Shown here piece after piece: positions 41,215 to 54,413 of a stretch of DNA of 64,000 bases; position 1 is the stretch's first letter; each line of letters starts with the position of its first letter. A program made the position numbers and the translations under genes. Origin of the DNA: Dipetalonema caudispina (Eukaryota; Nematoda; Chromadorea; Rhabditida; Onchocercidae); contig JABVXV010000047.1 of NCBI GenBank assembly GCA_013365325.1, forward strand, positions 277,205 through 341,204. The letters are read 5' to 3'. The notes under the pieces were generated by a model. That model saw only the letters and a list, made by a program, of their open reading frames with translations. It was not told where the DNA came from and ran no database searches.

Positions 41215-44200
41215 GTTCTCCGTAAACGTCGAAAAATTCTGAAAGTCAGTAATAAGTAAACTAATTGGATACGCCTCAACTAATTAAGTTTATTCTTTTT
41301 TAAATTCTTCATCCATGTTTAATTCTAAAGTTCAAATGAGGGTCATACCTCTCATTCAAATGAGGATGATGCGACCACTCATTCGCCTCGAAAAAAATTT
41401 TTAATTCATTATTAATAAGCGCTCAAGGGACCACTTCTGAATTTTGCTCCCGATACTAAAAATAGCTTTTATTGACGTTTCAGAAATTGAGATTTCGAAA
41501 AAATAAATTTTCAGGAAATAATTGCTCGAGAATTTCAACTTAAAATATTTTGTTGTACTTGACATTCAGTTCAATTCAACTCATGTTGTTGAATACAACT
41601 AATTTTTTAAAAATGTTATCTACAACCTAAACATAAACCGCTCCCTTAACCATTTTTACAACGATAATTAGACCAACAATATTAGTTAATTTAAGCCTAT
41701 TACTCACATATTAAGTAGAGTAGTTATTATTGTGTACTTCGTTTGCACATTTTTGAGACGTTTGTACAGTCTTCCAACAGTATTACGTTGGGTTGTAACG
41801 TTGATATTTTTCACAAAAATAGCACAGCAAAAAAAGTTGAAAAGTGCAAAGAGAGAAAGACAACCGTAAAAAAAGAATGAAAAGTGGAGAGAATTGAGAA
41901 GTTATAGATTATTGGACTAAAATTTGCTTTTTTTAGACCAAAAATTTGCTTCTTCAGTACTTGGATCTTGAACTCAAAATATAATAAAGTCAATAAAGCA
42001 AGCTAATCTAATCTATCCGTACAAATTTGGTATTTGCGCTTTCCATTCATCGCATTATGTATACGCATCATTATGAACGCTGGAGGAAATTTGTTCTAAA
42101 TTTATTTTATCTTAGAAAATTACAAAGTAATGTAAGTTAGGTTTGGTTTACAGCTAAGCTTTGTCAATGGAAGGAAAACAACAGAAGACTTTAGTGCTTC
42201 AAATTTGTGAAAGATGAAGACATTTTTGAAGGATCAAAAATAGTTTGTATGAGAAAAATGTGATTGCTTATTGGCTTCATTTCTCGGAGTTTGAAGCAAA
42301 TTCACCTTTGCTTCCTTTTTTCTGCTTCTTGGACGGTTCATAGTTATTTAAGTCATTCACCATATTTGAAAAAATTGCAACTTGTGTCATGATAAAAATC
42401 AACTGTTGTTTCAAAGGGTAAAGTTTTGTGATAAAAAAATGAAAACAATTGGCAAATGTAACATATGACCTAAACCTAGAAGCTCAAATGATACATTTCA
42501 GAGAATCAAGGTTTTTCTGAAATATTATTTTAAAATTATTGAACTGAACCCTCCTTTAATCTGAGAACAACAAAAATCACGATAAATAAATGCTGTAATA
42601 AATTTACTGCTATAAAGAAAGAAATAGAAGAAAAACTGAAACGAATAACACTGGGAGTGATTGAACTTCATCGGTGTTCGGAAAGAAATCTTGTTACAAA
42701 TCACTAAATTTTGTAAATTATATCTTGAAATTCCTGCATGCTCACATAAATTTCTAACAGTTAATTAATTTACAAGTGAGAATGTGGATTTTCAGCATGG
42801 TTTTAGTGTTGATTTGAAATAACAATATTTCAGTTCACTATTTAATACAGAAAATTAATTGATGACACGGAAATGAATAGTAAAATTTTTATGAAAATAA
42901 GAAGGCTAGACCTATTATATTACTTTTAGAGTAAAAAAGACAAGATGAAATAAAAATGATCAATGATGATAGTATTTAGTGCCAATGATGGTAGTATTTG
43001 CTTCCATAATCTTTATTGGTACAGAAGAAGTATCTAACAGATGTAAATTAAATCAAATTTTAAAACAAAATATTATCCACAGTAAAAGAAGCACAACGAG
43101 AAAGATGTGGAATGGTCCAAAAATAGGTAGCTATATTATCTAACTCATACTTTGATACGGTTTTAGTTCACGAACTCAATTTGGGACCATAGCTCTGCTG
43201 AGAGAGTTCCAAAGTTTCAGTTGCAGTTATAAGACTCAGAATGCTTCAGCAATCACAACAATGACTTCTAATAACTTTTACATAATTTGTACTAATTAAA
43301 ATTTCTATCATTACATGCTTAAATTATTTAACACTCATTGTTAAAAAAACCTTCAACAAAGACTTCTGAAAATTCTAAAATATTCAGTAGTTTACTTCAA
43401 AACATGTCACGATGAGGTAATTTATGGATGTTGGCTGTTGTAAATGAGTAATTTATGGCTGGAAATAATTTTTTTGCCACTGATACCGTAAAAGCTGGTG
43501 TGAGGCGTTTATTGTCATAAAAAGACGATGCTATTTCCTCATTAATATCTTACTTAACTGTTTTTATACTGAAAGAAAATAATCTTTCAGTTCTTACCTT
43601 ACAAAAAATATGATGATATTATCAAGAACAACAGGAATACCAATTTCTTAAAACTAGTCATATGTACTTTTCGGTATCGTATTGTTATTCACCGAACAAA
43701 TTTATTATATATATAGAAATACGGCTTTGCAAGGGTTATGCTATAGCAAATCTTGCATCAACTCAATCCGTTTAACCAGTTTTATTCTTAGATACTTCAG
43801 TTTTAGTCATGTGCTTATCTTGGTTTAGTAAATCTCATTGTCAACTAATCTCTTCATTAAAACTCTTACTCTTCATATTCCCGTTATCAAAACCGAGAAG
43901 AAAAAGTAGAAAAATCGATAAAGCCGATAAAATTTTCAGAATTCAGGATTTCCTCCCTCATTTAAATATCCACCTTTTCGATTGAACGGTTGAAGAACTA
44001 CTTTTCTTATCTGGGATGGTAGAGCACGCCATTTCTTTCACAACTTCGTTTATATATATAAGAAACAAAATGAAATGGAACACTTAAAAACGAATGAACA
44101 AAATAACGAAGATAGAAGAAAGAATTTTTTTCAGAAAAAGAAAGGAGTTAGCGCAAAAAAGTCATGTAAATTGCTTGTTGAGGCTTGTTTACACAATTTA

Positions 44201-45943
44201 AACTTGTCCTTGCAGTTTGAAAAAGGAACGAAATATGTTGATAATTAGGACAGAAGAAAAGTACAAACATCACTTATCAACTGACAATGAAGAAAAAAGA
44301 ATGATTGCTAATAATAGAAATTTTTTCGAAATACTTCAGCTGATTCCTTTTTTTGGTTCCTTCTTGCGATTTCGTTCGGAAACCAATAATAAAATTATAA
44401 AAACAAACTCAGTGGTAATTAAAAATTTAAAAGAGTGATTATTACTAAGACAAATTCAAACCCTTGGATGTCTCTACCGGCTGACTTGATTGTATCTGAA
44501 GTGAAGCAAAACATATTAGGTCGTAACCAAATGATGATGTTTGCTCATGTGATATTAAATCACTGAGCTGAAACACAATTTTTATTTCTTCCAAATACTT
44601 GTTAAATTGTTTCAATTGACACTATCTTTTTTATTTAACTTTATTAGCAAATGTGAAATAAAACAGTCATCCTTTTATGTATAGCAATAATGCGAAAATC
44701 ATTTTAAACAAATTACCCGTAAACCAATTTAAATAAATAACATTTTTCTTGCTTGATACATCATCAAACTTATTCCTTCTAAAGTGCAGTCCAATTATTT
44801 TTCACTAACAAATACTTCAATTGGCACTGGATGAAAAATTTAAAATTTGCCCTTCCATCCTTCATGACCATGACAAAACTTGAAAATTCAAAACCCCACA
44901 AATCGATCTCTTTTTACCTCTTAAATTTATCTAATTACTGATCAGTGAACTTAATTTCTGTGTGGAACATTCATATGTTTTTTCATTTCCTTTTTGCTAA
45001 ACAGATAATGGATATAGAAAACATTAATCAGCGGTAATTTCAATCTAATGCACCTTCGAATTGCTAAATCTTATGATGAGCAATAATTTAAAATTTGAAG
45101 TTTTCGCGCTCTGATACAATCATAAAGAATGAACTTTTCAATTTTCCATTTCAGGAATTCAAAACTAAGCAGTTTGCGCAGATTTCATAAAATTAACGTG
45201 ATATAGATAATAGCAAGAAATGATCAACATGAAGAAGGGTGGAATGAACTTTCCGCTGGTTTCAGAAAAAAGAAACGATCCAAGTCATTGATGAATGGTC
45301 GGGAGCAGTATTCGTTTCTCCTCAGCAAAATACACAATGCATTAATTTGCGTTGCTGCACAATTTTTCCATAGTATTGGTTACTCAGTTTTCAGGCAAAT
45401 CTTTTTTTTTTTCGCTTCCAGGAAAGGTTGCAAAAAGATGTGAATGGCTTAGCTTGCAGCTTTTTACGTGCGAAAAAATAGCAAAACAAAGGAGAGAAGA
45501 GAAAACAATTTTCAAAATACTCAAGAACAACAGGTAGAACAATGTTTAGCTGATTATTCCAGCAAGAAATATTAAAACTTTCATACTTCAAGAGCAGCAA
45601 ATCTTTTACAGTGAGTCTACCCAAGTTATATATTGAAACTTCAAAGGATTGAACCATAGAAGGAAAGTTGACAAAATGGATGAATGAAGCTCTAATCAAG
45701 AAAAGATTAATCATTAATACCGAAGAAATATAAGGCTAAGAAAATAATGTCATTTAACAGTGAGTAAACGGTAAATTGTCAAAATGCAATATATATAGTT
45801 AAGTAATAGAAATGTTAATTTTCTAGATTATTCAAATCAGGACATTTCTTCATTTGGTACAGAATTTTATCTCTTGATTTCAGCAGGAGATTATTAAAGA
45901 ACTTCGCGATACTCCGATTTCCTAATCTTCTGTTTCGATTTCT

Positions 45944-46630
45944 TCACTGAATCTTTTTCACTGTTGACCATGCTTTACCGGTCATGGATGATAGAGGTGA
46001 ATCCGAAAATGGTGAACATGCTAAAGTAGTAGCAACTGTCGTCGTTGTTGTCTTAACCATTACTAATGTGGAATCGGAAGTAGGCAATGAAGTACATTTG
46101 GAACCAAATTTATCGTCTTCCTCAATACATATTTTTTTTTTTTTTTTGTGAGACATCTCTAAATTCAGTCGCATCTCTACACCTTCCACAATAGAAGGTA
46201 AAACACGAGGCTTACTCAGAGAACCACCGTGAATGAACGTAGACTTAAGCTTGACTAATGGCTGGGATGACTTCTTTGTGATGATGTCCTGATTGCGGTC
46301 TGTAGATCTGGTAATCTTCAAAACGTCTGAGCTTTGAGAGCGCATTCGGACATCACGGCTTTTACGGACTGGAATGGAAATGGATTCATATCCTTCGGAA
46401 TGATGGGTGCCAGCATATTGCTCTATCCGTTCTTACCGAGTTTTCTCGATCCTTCAACTTTCCCACACTAAAAACGATATGCAAGATAGACATTTTGAAG
46501 AGAGCAAAATTTCCGAAGTTGGCATGCTATTACGGAGACAACATGAACATTTGGATAACATCCATCCTACAACCGCTCAGCTTTATCACCCTCTTTCCGG
46601 GGACAGTTGTTCCTGTGACACATTCTGCAT
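45944..46630 (-). CDS. Doubtful - strand gene, frames do not reconcile
   Basis: A 141-codon open exon (45944-46368, acceptor ccattccag) reads SSDVLKITRSTDRNQDIITK near its start and has a Thr/Ser-rich end. Upstream are a 31-base piece 46437-46467 with good acceptor (tcgtttttag) and donor (gtaaga), and an ATG piece 46590-46630 (MQNVSQEQLSPERG). The two upstream pieces join well with each other (GVGKLKDRENS), but the combined frame does not enter the long exon. A run of T at about 46131-46147 (Lys codons) lies inside it. It could be a gene with a missed exon, a broken gene, or chance. Confidence 0.3.
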
Positions 46631-48298
46631 AGCCATTTGCACTTATCTTCGGAATAGCCATTTATACACATACACTTACACATATACATCCGCAAATTCA
46701 ATACTTTTTATATTTCATTTAATATTACTGACGTTCGCACTATTCCAGTTTGCAGTACGAAACATTTTGTTTCTATAGCACAGTTTCAACAACAATCAAA
46801 AATTTCAAGTGGTCATTAAACAGAACGGAAATGAATACTGTTATGCAAATTGAGCCAAGAAAGCCATGTTCTGAAGTATTTTATGCTATTTTATACTGCA
46901 CAGTCGACCAAAGGAACAAATTTCCAATCAGATTTTGAATTAAGCCGATGAAAAATATTTAAAAATTACCGTTGATAGATCAAATGATTAAAATAAATCA
47001 AGTTATCAGTATGGATTATAAATAAACCAACGAGATTCTACTGGTCAAAAATATTTATATAATCGATAAGCAATATTGCTTTGTTACTTATATTTGTTTA
47101 AACCTTTATTCGCGTATTTTTATTACTTACTTTTCTTATCGAGCGAAAAAAAGGAAATTGTAATGCGAGATTTTAATTGATATATTTTCAAGTTATGAAG
47201 TTTGGTACTTTTGTTTTTAGGAATTTCCGCTTCGTTAGAATAGTCATAACAGATGATTAAAGAACATCACGGAGAACTTCGAGAGAGTGAAAAATTAAGA
47301 AAAGCTTGAAACCCAAGACACCTGGAAGATTCAGTTAAATGTTAAGTTAAAAAAACCGATGTTCCATGAATCTTTGGATGTAAACAATCCTTTCAAAAAA
47401 TATTACCTGAAAATTTCTAAATAAATGTCGAAAGGAAAAAAATTTTTCATTCGAAAATTTGAAAAATACAACTAACCGTTCTTAAATTTTTTCCATTCAT
47501 TGGAGACAAGTTAAATTACGAATAATTAAACAGGTAGGAATAAATCACCTGAATCTGCGGGAGTAGGATATGCTTTTATCAGGAGCAACTAGAGTTTTCA
47601 ATTTTGTTCTGATCCCTTTGAATCACGTGAATCGTGTTTCAAACAGCAAGGTTCAAGTTAGGCTACTGTATTACCACTTTTATGCAAGGTTTCCTATAAA
47701 AATTACTTTTAGAATTCTAGTAATTTCTTTTTCCGGAGTGACTCCGGCTAATTTTTTGAAAGTAATTTTTTCTGAGAGATAATTAGCCAATTTATTCCTA
47801 TTTCAAACAGTTACACAACTGTAGCTCAAAATGGATAAGAATATACGCAAATTATCATTATCCAACAAGTATTTGTGAAGTACTCTTCACTGCGGCAAAA
47901 TCAAATGGGTAGTCTCATTAAAAAAGATATAACAACGTGAACACATGATTTTTTTGATGACGTGAGAACAACCCAATAAATTCAAGATTTAAAGTTAAAA
48001 AATAAGAGTGGATATTCTTGAACTCAGGGTCACGGGAATTCTTGAAAGTTACAAAAATATTTGTAAGCTTCGCCATAGTAATATTCAATCAACAGTAAGA
48101 CTATCATCAAGTGTGATATATCATTTGATGATTGATGGTAGTTACTGTGAGGTGTCCATCGGCAGTGTAATAGCATATGTTGCAAGCGAAATGTACTGCG
48201 ATGGAAATTAGTGAATTTGACTTTGCAGTAATGTGCTGAAAGTGTCTCATATTAAAAATGAGAGCTAGGAATACAGTAACCTAAAGCAAACTTCAACA
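46631..48298. other. AT-rich intergenic before the homeobox gene 3' end
   Basis: No exon, repeat family or RNA gene seen. Confidence 0.5.
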
Positions 48299-51200
48299 TC
48301 ACATGTGAGTTTTAAAGGACGAATGGTACTGTTGATGATCATAATGGACGAGTTGTGGTATTGGATGGATCATCGCATCAGGATGAATTTCATCTTCTTC
48401 GTCTTTACGGATTCTGCGCCATTTAGCCCGCCGGTTTTGAAACCATGTCTTAACCTGAAATCATTTTAAAATTTGTAATTCGAAATCAAAATTCTTGTTT
48501 TTCCTTCACTTCTTATAAGTGTCTATAGGAAAAAGCTTTCGTGTGTGGGAAATCATTGAAAAATATATGCCAGAAAGCAAAGCGATGATGTAGAAAGAAT
48601 AATAGATGATTAGTTAATGGAAGTAGGATTATTGAACGGCACTTATACAGATAGCACTCATTACTTCCGACGAGAATAAAAAATTGATATAGAATCAAGC
48701 AATGAAAAATGATGAGAAACTCTTGCCTGCAACTTATCACAAAGAAGCAAATAAATAAGTTTATTGGCTTTGGGAATTTGGGAAGATCTTAAAAAATTTA
48801 TGGATAAAAAACCTGTCTTTCAGAAAGCTGTAAACTTCTTGCTAATTTCTTTCGTTCCTGCGATGACAAATACTTATGGTTGTCAAATTTTTGTTCAAGT
48901 GCATCTGTTTGTTCATTCGTAAACCGAATTTGACCACCCTTCCGCTTATGTTGTAATTTCTGTACATAAGGTTGCAACCACGGCAGTCGTGGATCCCATC
49001 CTGAAATAGTTAATTCTAATATTCAGCTGATAACTACTTCTACAAGAAGCTTAGGAAGAATCAAATGGCATACTGATTTTATCCTTCCTTTGATAACGTC
49101 CAGCAAGCTTTTTCTCCGAATCCCACTACCCCATCATCAAGTTGTTGTTACAGCAGAGAAGAATTCGTTACATTACTTCGCATGAATACTTGAATACGGT
49201 GTTGCCAAGTGTTTACACGGATCACATAATATCGTTTATAAATACCTCATCACTAGCTAACCAACTAAATCTGTTTGCCAATGAAGTATCGTTGTCCTCT
49301 TCATCTTCTTGTCCCATCTATCTTCCATTTTCTTTCATTCCGTAGAACTATTCCGGTCTAATTGCTTAAGTGTGGAAAAAGGATAAGGATAGAGCAAATT
49401 AGAACAAGGATGGAACAAATCAGAACAATGTCGTCTTCATCAAAAGCTTCCCGCATCTACGTTAAACAAACATTGTAAAACTACTAATGAGAGTAAGGCA
49501 GCGAAAAGGAGATATGGAGAGAAGAAAGAGGAGAGAGTAGAATTTCGAAGGATCAGTAGTTCTACAGAATGAAAACGGTATAATCGAATAATTAATTATC
49601 GTCCTTTCGAATGTTCTCACGAGAATTTACCACAAAAACTTAATCCGCTCAATTAAATGTCCCATCCAAAGACAACAAATCATCTTTACTTCTATATCCA
49701 AATAATGTAGTCGATTCATCACCATTTGAATAATATTGCACTATATGCATTACTGGATTTTTTGGTTGAATTTTTAAATAAAATTACTGTTTTAAATATA
49801 ATTACTGAAGAGAATTATGTTGTATGAATTACTAGTAATCTTACATTAACTTGAAATAACTCAGATAGTGATGCCGACTATGATTGAGAGGAAATGTCTC
49901 ACCCCTTACTATCCGTTAGATCTTGAACATAAATCTCAAGTATAAGCCTCTAAAAATTCCAATTAAAAATCTGATGGAGTTTCAGGACTTTCATAAAATC
50001 CAGAGTAATGAATACAAAAATGTATTTATTGCATAACGAAGTGCTTAACTCAAAACACTTACTATGTTTACAAAAACATTATATACTGTAATAATACGAT
50101 AAATTATCAGTAATAATCAACCAGTTTTTCTTCACGGATAACATTCGAAAATTTTCCGGGGAAAAAATTGTTCTAAAAATTTATTGTTCACTTTCAAATC
50201 TTAACATATAATACCGGAAATTTAAAATGTAACCAGAATGGAGAAAAATTTTTTAATACACGCACCGATGATGACTGGATAATGCTCGCTGTTCGTGCGG
50301 CTGATCTGTTGTCCAATATGTTGAGTAGCCATGCTGACGTAATTAACTGCTTGGTACCATTCTGGAGAACTGAAGGAGCCCATAAAATTAGTTGGATATG
50401 CTGCAAGCTGTAGGCTTTTGCATGATACAAGTGTCTCGTCACAAAATCCTGTTTCATTCAGAGTAGCTCTATAAACAATTCTAAGACTGAAAAGCTTTTC
50501 AGGTATCAAGGCTGAAATTGATGAGATGTTCGAAAGATCTATTGTTTACTTTCAAAGATTCAAAAAAAATTAGCCTTGTTAAGTTTTAATGTTTCTGTAG
50601 TTAAAGTTTGAACAGAAGCTTAGCATTGCTTAGAAATCAAAATTTAATCGGAATCAAAAAAATTTTTTCGAGCACCATCATACTAAATAAAGTGACAAAA
50701 GAAAAAAGTATGATGTGGAGATTGTCCGAACATCAAGAAGTTTTAGGATTTTATATGAATGTGTTGTTTTAGGAGTTTATTGAATTGCTTTAGTTTTAGG
50801 AGTTTATATGGAGTTTATGAGTATAGGCTATTAGAGTTTTGGGAGTTTATATGAGAAGTTTTATATGTGATATTTATAATCTCCTAGGTGCTAATAAGAT
50901 ATTGAAGAAATTTCCAATAGCTTCATGAAATATGAACACTTGACGAAATATTAAACCACTTTATTTCTTGATTCCCATCCATCAAAGTGTTTACATACCA
51001 TTATTCAGAGAAAGTCGGGAAGTCAGTCGGTGCGAAACAGTTTTATATTTAATGAATCAATAGTACTTCTGAGATGCTTGTCTTCTATTTTAATTTATTC
51101 CTCGAAAATATTTCTTTGGTAGTTCTTATCTTCAGTTCACCAAAAGAGTTCCTTTCTTCTTTTTTCCAATCCATTCATAGTTTTAATGATTTCTGTTGGA

Positions 51201-51431
51201 GAACAGCCGTATGATTACTTTTTCTTCGCCGATGAATAATACAATAAGTGAACTTTTTAGCTACTAATGGGTTCTAAGGAATATTTGATTTTTTAAGGAA
51301 AATTCAAAGAATGATGTCAGTTTCACTGAAAAAAAGTTAAAAAAAAAGAAGGGAATGAAATCAAACCTGACTGATGATGACTGCTCGGTAACTTCGGATG
51401 ATTGCAGTAAATTATGAATGAAGAAAGCCAT
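48299..51431 (-). CDS. pha-2: HHEX/PHA-2 homeodomain transcription factor
   Basis: Nuclear homeodomain protein of the HHEX (proline-rich homeodomain) class; C. elegans PHA-2 patterns the pharynx. Four exons on the - strand: 51367-51431 (start MAFFIHNLLQ), 50266-50486, 48813-49000 and 48299-48454 (TGA) give 209 aa. The homeodomain covers about residues 114-173: GGQIRFTNEQTDALEQKF, then KYLSSQERKKLARSLQLSE, then recognition helix VKTWFQNRRAKWRR. An exon junction falls exactly between SERQ and VKTW. The GGQ(I/V)RF start is typical of HHEX. Exon 2 uses an acceptor at 50487-50488; the AG just upstream leads to a stop. The region before the homeodomain has LPWLQPYVQ. The acidic tail RKDEEDEI follows the helix. 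Confidence 0.94.
49001..50265. other. Intron of the HHEX-like gene
   Basis: AT-rich, no exon seen on either strand. Confidence 0.6.
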
Positions 51432-54413
51432 CCTGCGAGGAAGATTTGTCTAGAGATTGAAAATTGTTAAAATTTGTTTAAATATTTGAAGCAAGATTTT
51501 TTTACTAACAGTAACATTATGTATTAATTAGTTACTAATGGTAAGGGACGAGTCCAAGTCTTTCTTGGAGGTCTAAAAATTCAACTATTACTGATTATGA
51601 CCGGATGTTATATCGAGAAATTATTACTAGAAAGGCAGATCAAATTAAGCTCCAAATATCAACACATCAAGGCGGAGTTGGTTGATTGCACCATCGATAA
51701 TACCGTACACACACAGACACACACAATCACACACAGACACACATATAAATATATGTAAAATACAGGAGAGCAAACATTTAACCGAGACAGACTGATATAT
51801 ATATATACACAGACACAGACACACACATACACACAAACACACACACACACACACACAAACACACCTGTATAATGCCTGTTGCTTTTTTGCTTAAACTCAG
51901 ATTCTGTTTAACTTCTATTTACCATATCAAAGTATGACATTTTATTTTACTATTACCATCAATTCACTGAAATTATCACTATCACCATGTTGTCACACTC
52001 ATCATTGTTATCAGCACACTACAGTCCTTACTGTTAATATTATTCTTTTATCAATTCTGGATTCGATGCTTTTGCATTCACTGTCATATTAAGTTATTAA
52101 TTCTTCTTTCTTATCAATTCCAAGAAATGCCACGATAAATATATCAATTCTTATCACAATTTTAATATCAATTTCTTATTATGTTTGTTGTAATTCACGT
52201 AGACCGTCAATTATTTTCCGCAGAAATTCAGGGCTTTATTTTGCACTCACTTTCAAGTATTTGCTTTAGCTGAACTTTGCAGACTTATCGAATTTACTAA
52301 ACCTGCAGTTTGGAGACGAAAAGCGAAATTCGTCTAAATTGTTTTATTCAGGTGTAACGGCCATGGGATTTAAATTCATCACTTTCAGATTTTTTATGAT
52401 CACAGCTCTTTATCGAAATTCAAAAGCACTCATTATTTCTATTACTTCTGAAGTCAATCCAAATTTCTCATGGAAAGGTGTTGCAAAGAAAGGATGAATT
52501 CACAAATTATAAATCAACGGTAAATTCAGATGTTTTTGCTAAGCCATTTTAATCGAGGACGCTTTCTTTCCATGCGGCAATCGTTTAGAAATCAAAATGA
52601 ACTTTATAGTACGGATAGAAAATTGCGGATAAATTAAGCGATACATGTATATTTGAATTATTTGCACACTACGGTATCTGGCAGTGATCGCCATCTTGTA
52701 ATTGAAGATACCATTTCTGATTGGATTGTATCCAATGTAAAGAGCATTAGTGTAGATATCGAAATTAATGATGAGCTGACGACACTTCAAAAATACTTCA
52801 AGATAGTACTGGAGAGCATTCGTATTGGATGCTACTCCCATTCAACTTGTTCAGCGGAATTCTTCGAAAACTACTATATAGGTTTCCCATTTCTACCAGC
52901 TCCGTCTTCCTTTCAGCTGTCTTGTACCTCTTCTCCACTAAATCTTATCTTCAATATATGCCTTATCCATAGATAATAAGGCTAAGTACCACTCAAAGAC
53001 GATCACGAAGTTTTTTCTTGATTGAGAAAAGAGAAGGAGTGGTGTGAGGAGATGAGTAGAAGATATCATGCTACCGGTTGTTGCTTTCAGTGTAAATTGA
53101 TCCGTATCATCATATTTATACTTTATCCTCTCCCTCTATCCTTCCTTCCGTCTTCTCTCCAACTGTGACCAATTACACACTTCTATTAGCTAAATAATGT
53201 CATCTTGAAAGGTCATCCAAGTAACCCATTTATTGTGTGCCTATAATAATAATGGTTTATGCTTTTGGATCAAAAATAGAGCTTCATTTGAAATGGCAAC
53301 GAAGAAAGTAAAAATCTTCTTGCAGCTTTTATTAAACTTCAACCAACAAGTAACTTCTGAAATAACATCGAATTTCATGTCAAAACCTAAATGCTTCCAC
53401 TTGACATGGGATCATTGTATTATTTAATTCCGAATTTTGTTCAAATTTCCTAAAAATTCTCATGAAAATTTAATCTTAAAGAAGAAAAAACGCCTATATT
53501 TCGTCAAATATTGATGGAAACAGTTTTATTAAAAGGAAATCAGTCAAAAATAGAAACGATAATAAGCAGTTTCAATATTATGCATGTAAACTGTTTTCAA
53601 GTGCTGTGTACTTTACCAAAAATCTGACGTGAAGAATGAGATATTTTGGCAGATTAAATTAACAACATATAAAATAGAACGAAACTTCAAATTTCCTTAA
53701 AAAATGGATTTAGGGAACATTAAAAAGTACAGTACCACCAATTTTTCCGAAATCCTAGAAAATGGTACATTTCGAATTGCTTATAATGCCGTATAATTTA
53801 AATGTTTATTAACTTAAAATTTCACTTTGATCCAAACAAAATTGCTCTATTACTGTCGTTGCAATTCGATTTTTGTTTAGCCAATGTGGAACTGACTTTA
53901 AATTCAAATTTCAACTAACTTCAATATGATCTCGATATGAATTAATCTCAATATGATGCTCTCAATTTCTCGGTTTGCAGTTAGTAGTTCAACTTCAGTT
54001 ATTCGCTATTTCAGCTGCGACAACTGATAAGTAGGAAAAGCAGCAACGAAAACAATTTATGGGATTGGGAAAATTCGTTGCTAAGGGAAGAAGCAAATGG
54101 CTGCTAAAGCTGCTTGTCCGCTGCGCGATACGCATGCATGCAATTAAATTTTTCAGTCCAAGTGCGTTTTCCTCTCTCTTTCCTACCCTTGCTGTCGTCA
54201 TTCTTTACATACCTTTTTGAAATTTGCGATTTAATTTGTACAAATTTTCATATTCTTTAATTCTTTGATAGTACACAAATGCTTTTTAATTTAAGGTACG
54301 CGGGCTCTTGAAGATTTGAAAGATTTCAGACATTAATTAGTTGCAAATGATTTGAACCAAAAATTTGTAAAAATTCAAAATGTTTTTTTCAGATATCAAC
54401 ATTATGGTCTGTG
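51432..54413. other. Intergenic 3 kb between divergent genes
   Basis: It contains the CA microsatellite and one weakly coding-like piece at 52690-52840 (+). Otherwise no gene is seen. It should hold the promoters of the HHEX-like gene (-) and of the gene at 54414 (+). Confidence 0.5.
51704..51864. repeat. CA microsatellite (interrupted)
   Basis: Two CA/CAGA blocks separated by about 60 bases including a TA run. It lies about 300 bases upstream of the HHEX-like start codon. Confidence 0.95.

Larger units (their letters stand above)
40789..45943. other. AT-rich gene desert, 5.1 kb
   Basis: Strongly AT-rich and full of stops in all frames. Apart from a poly(A) signal and a long T tract near its left end I see no gene, repeat family or RNA. 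Confidence 0.6.
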
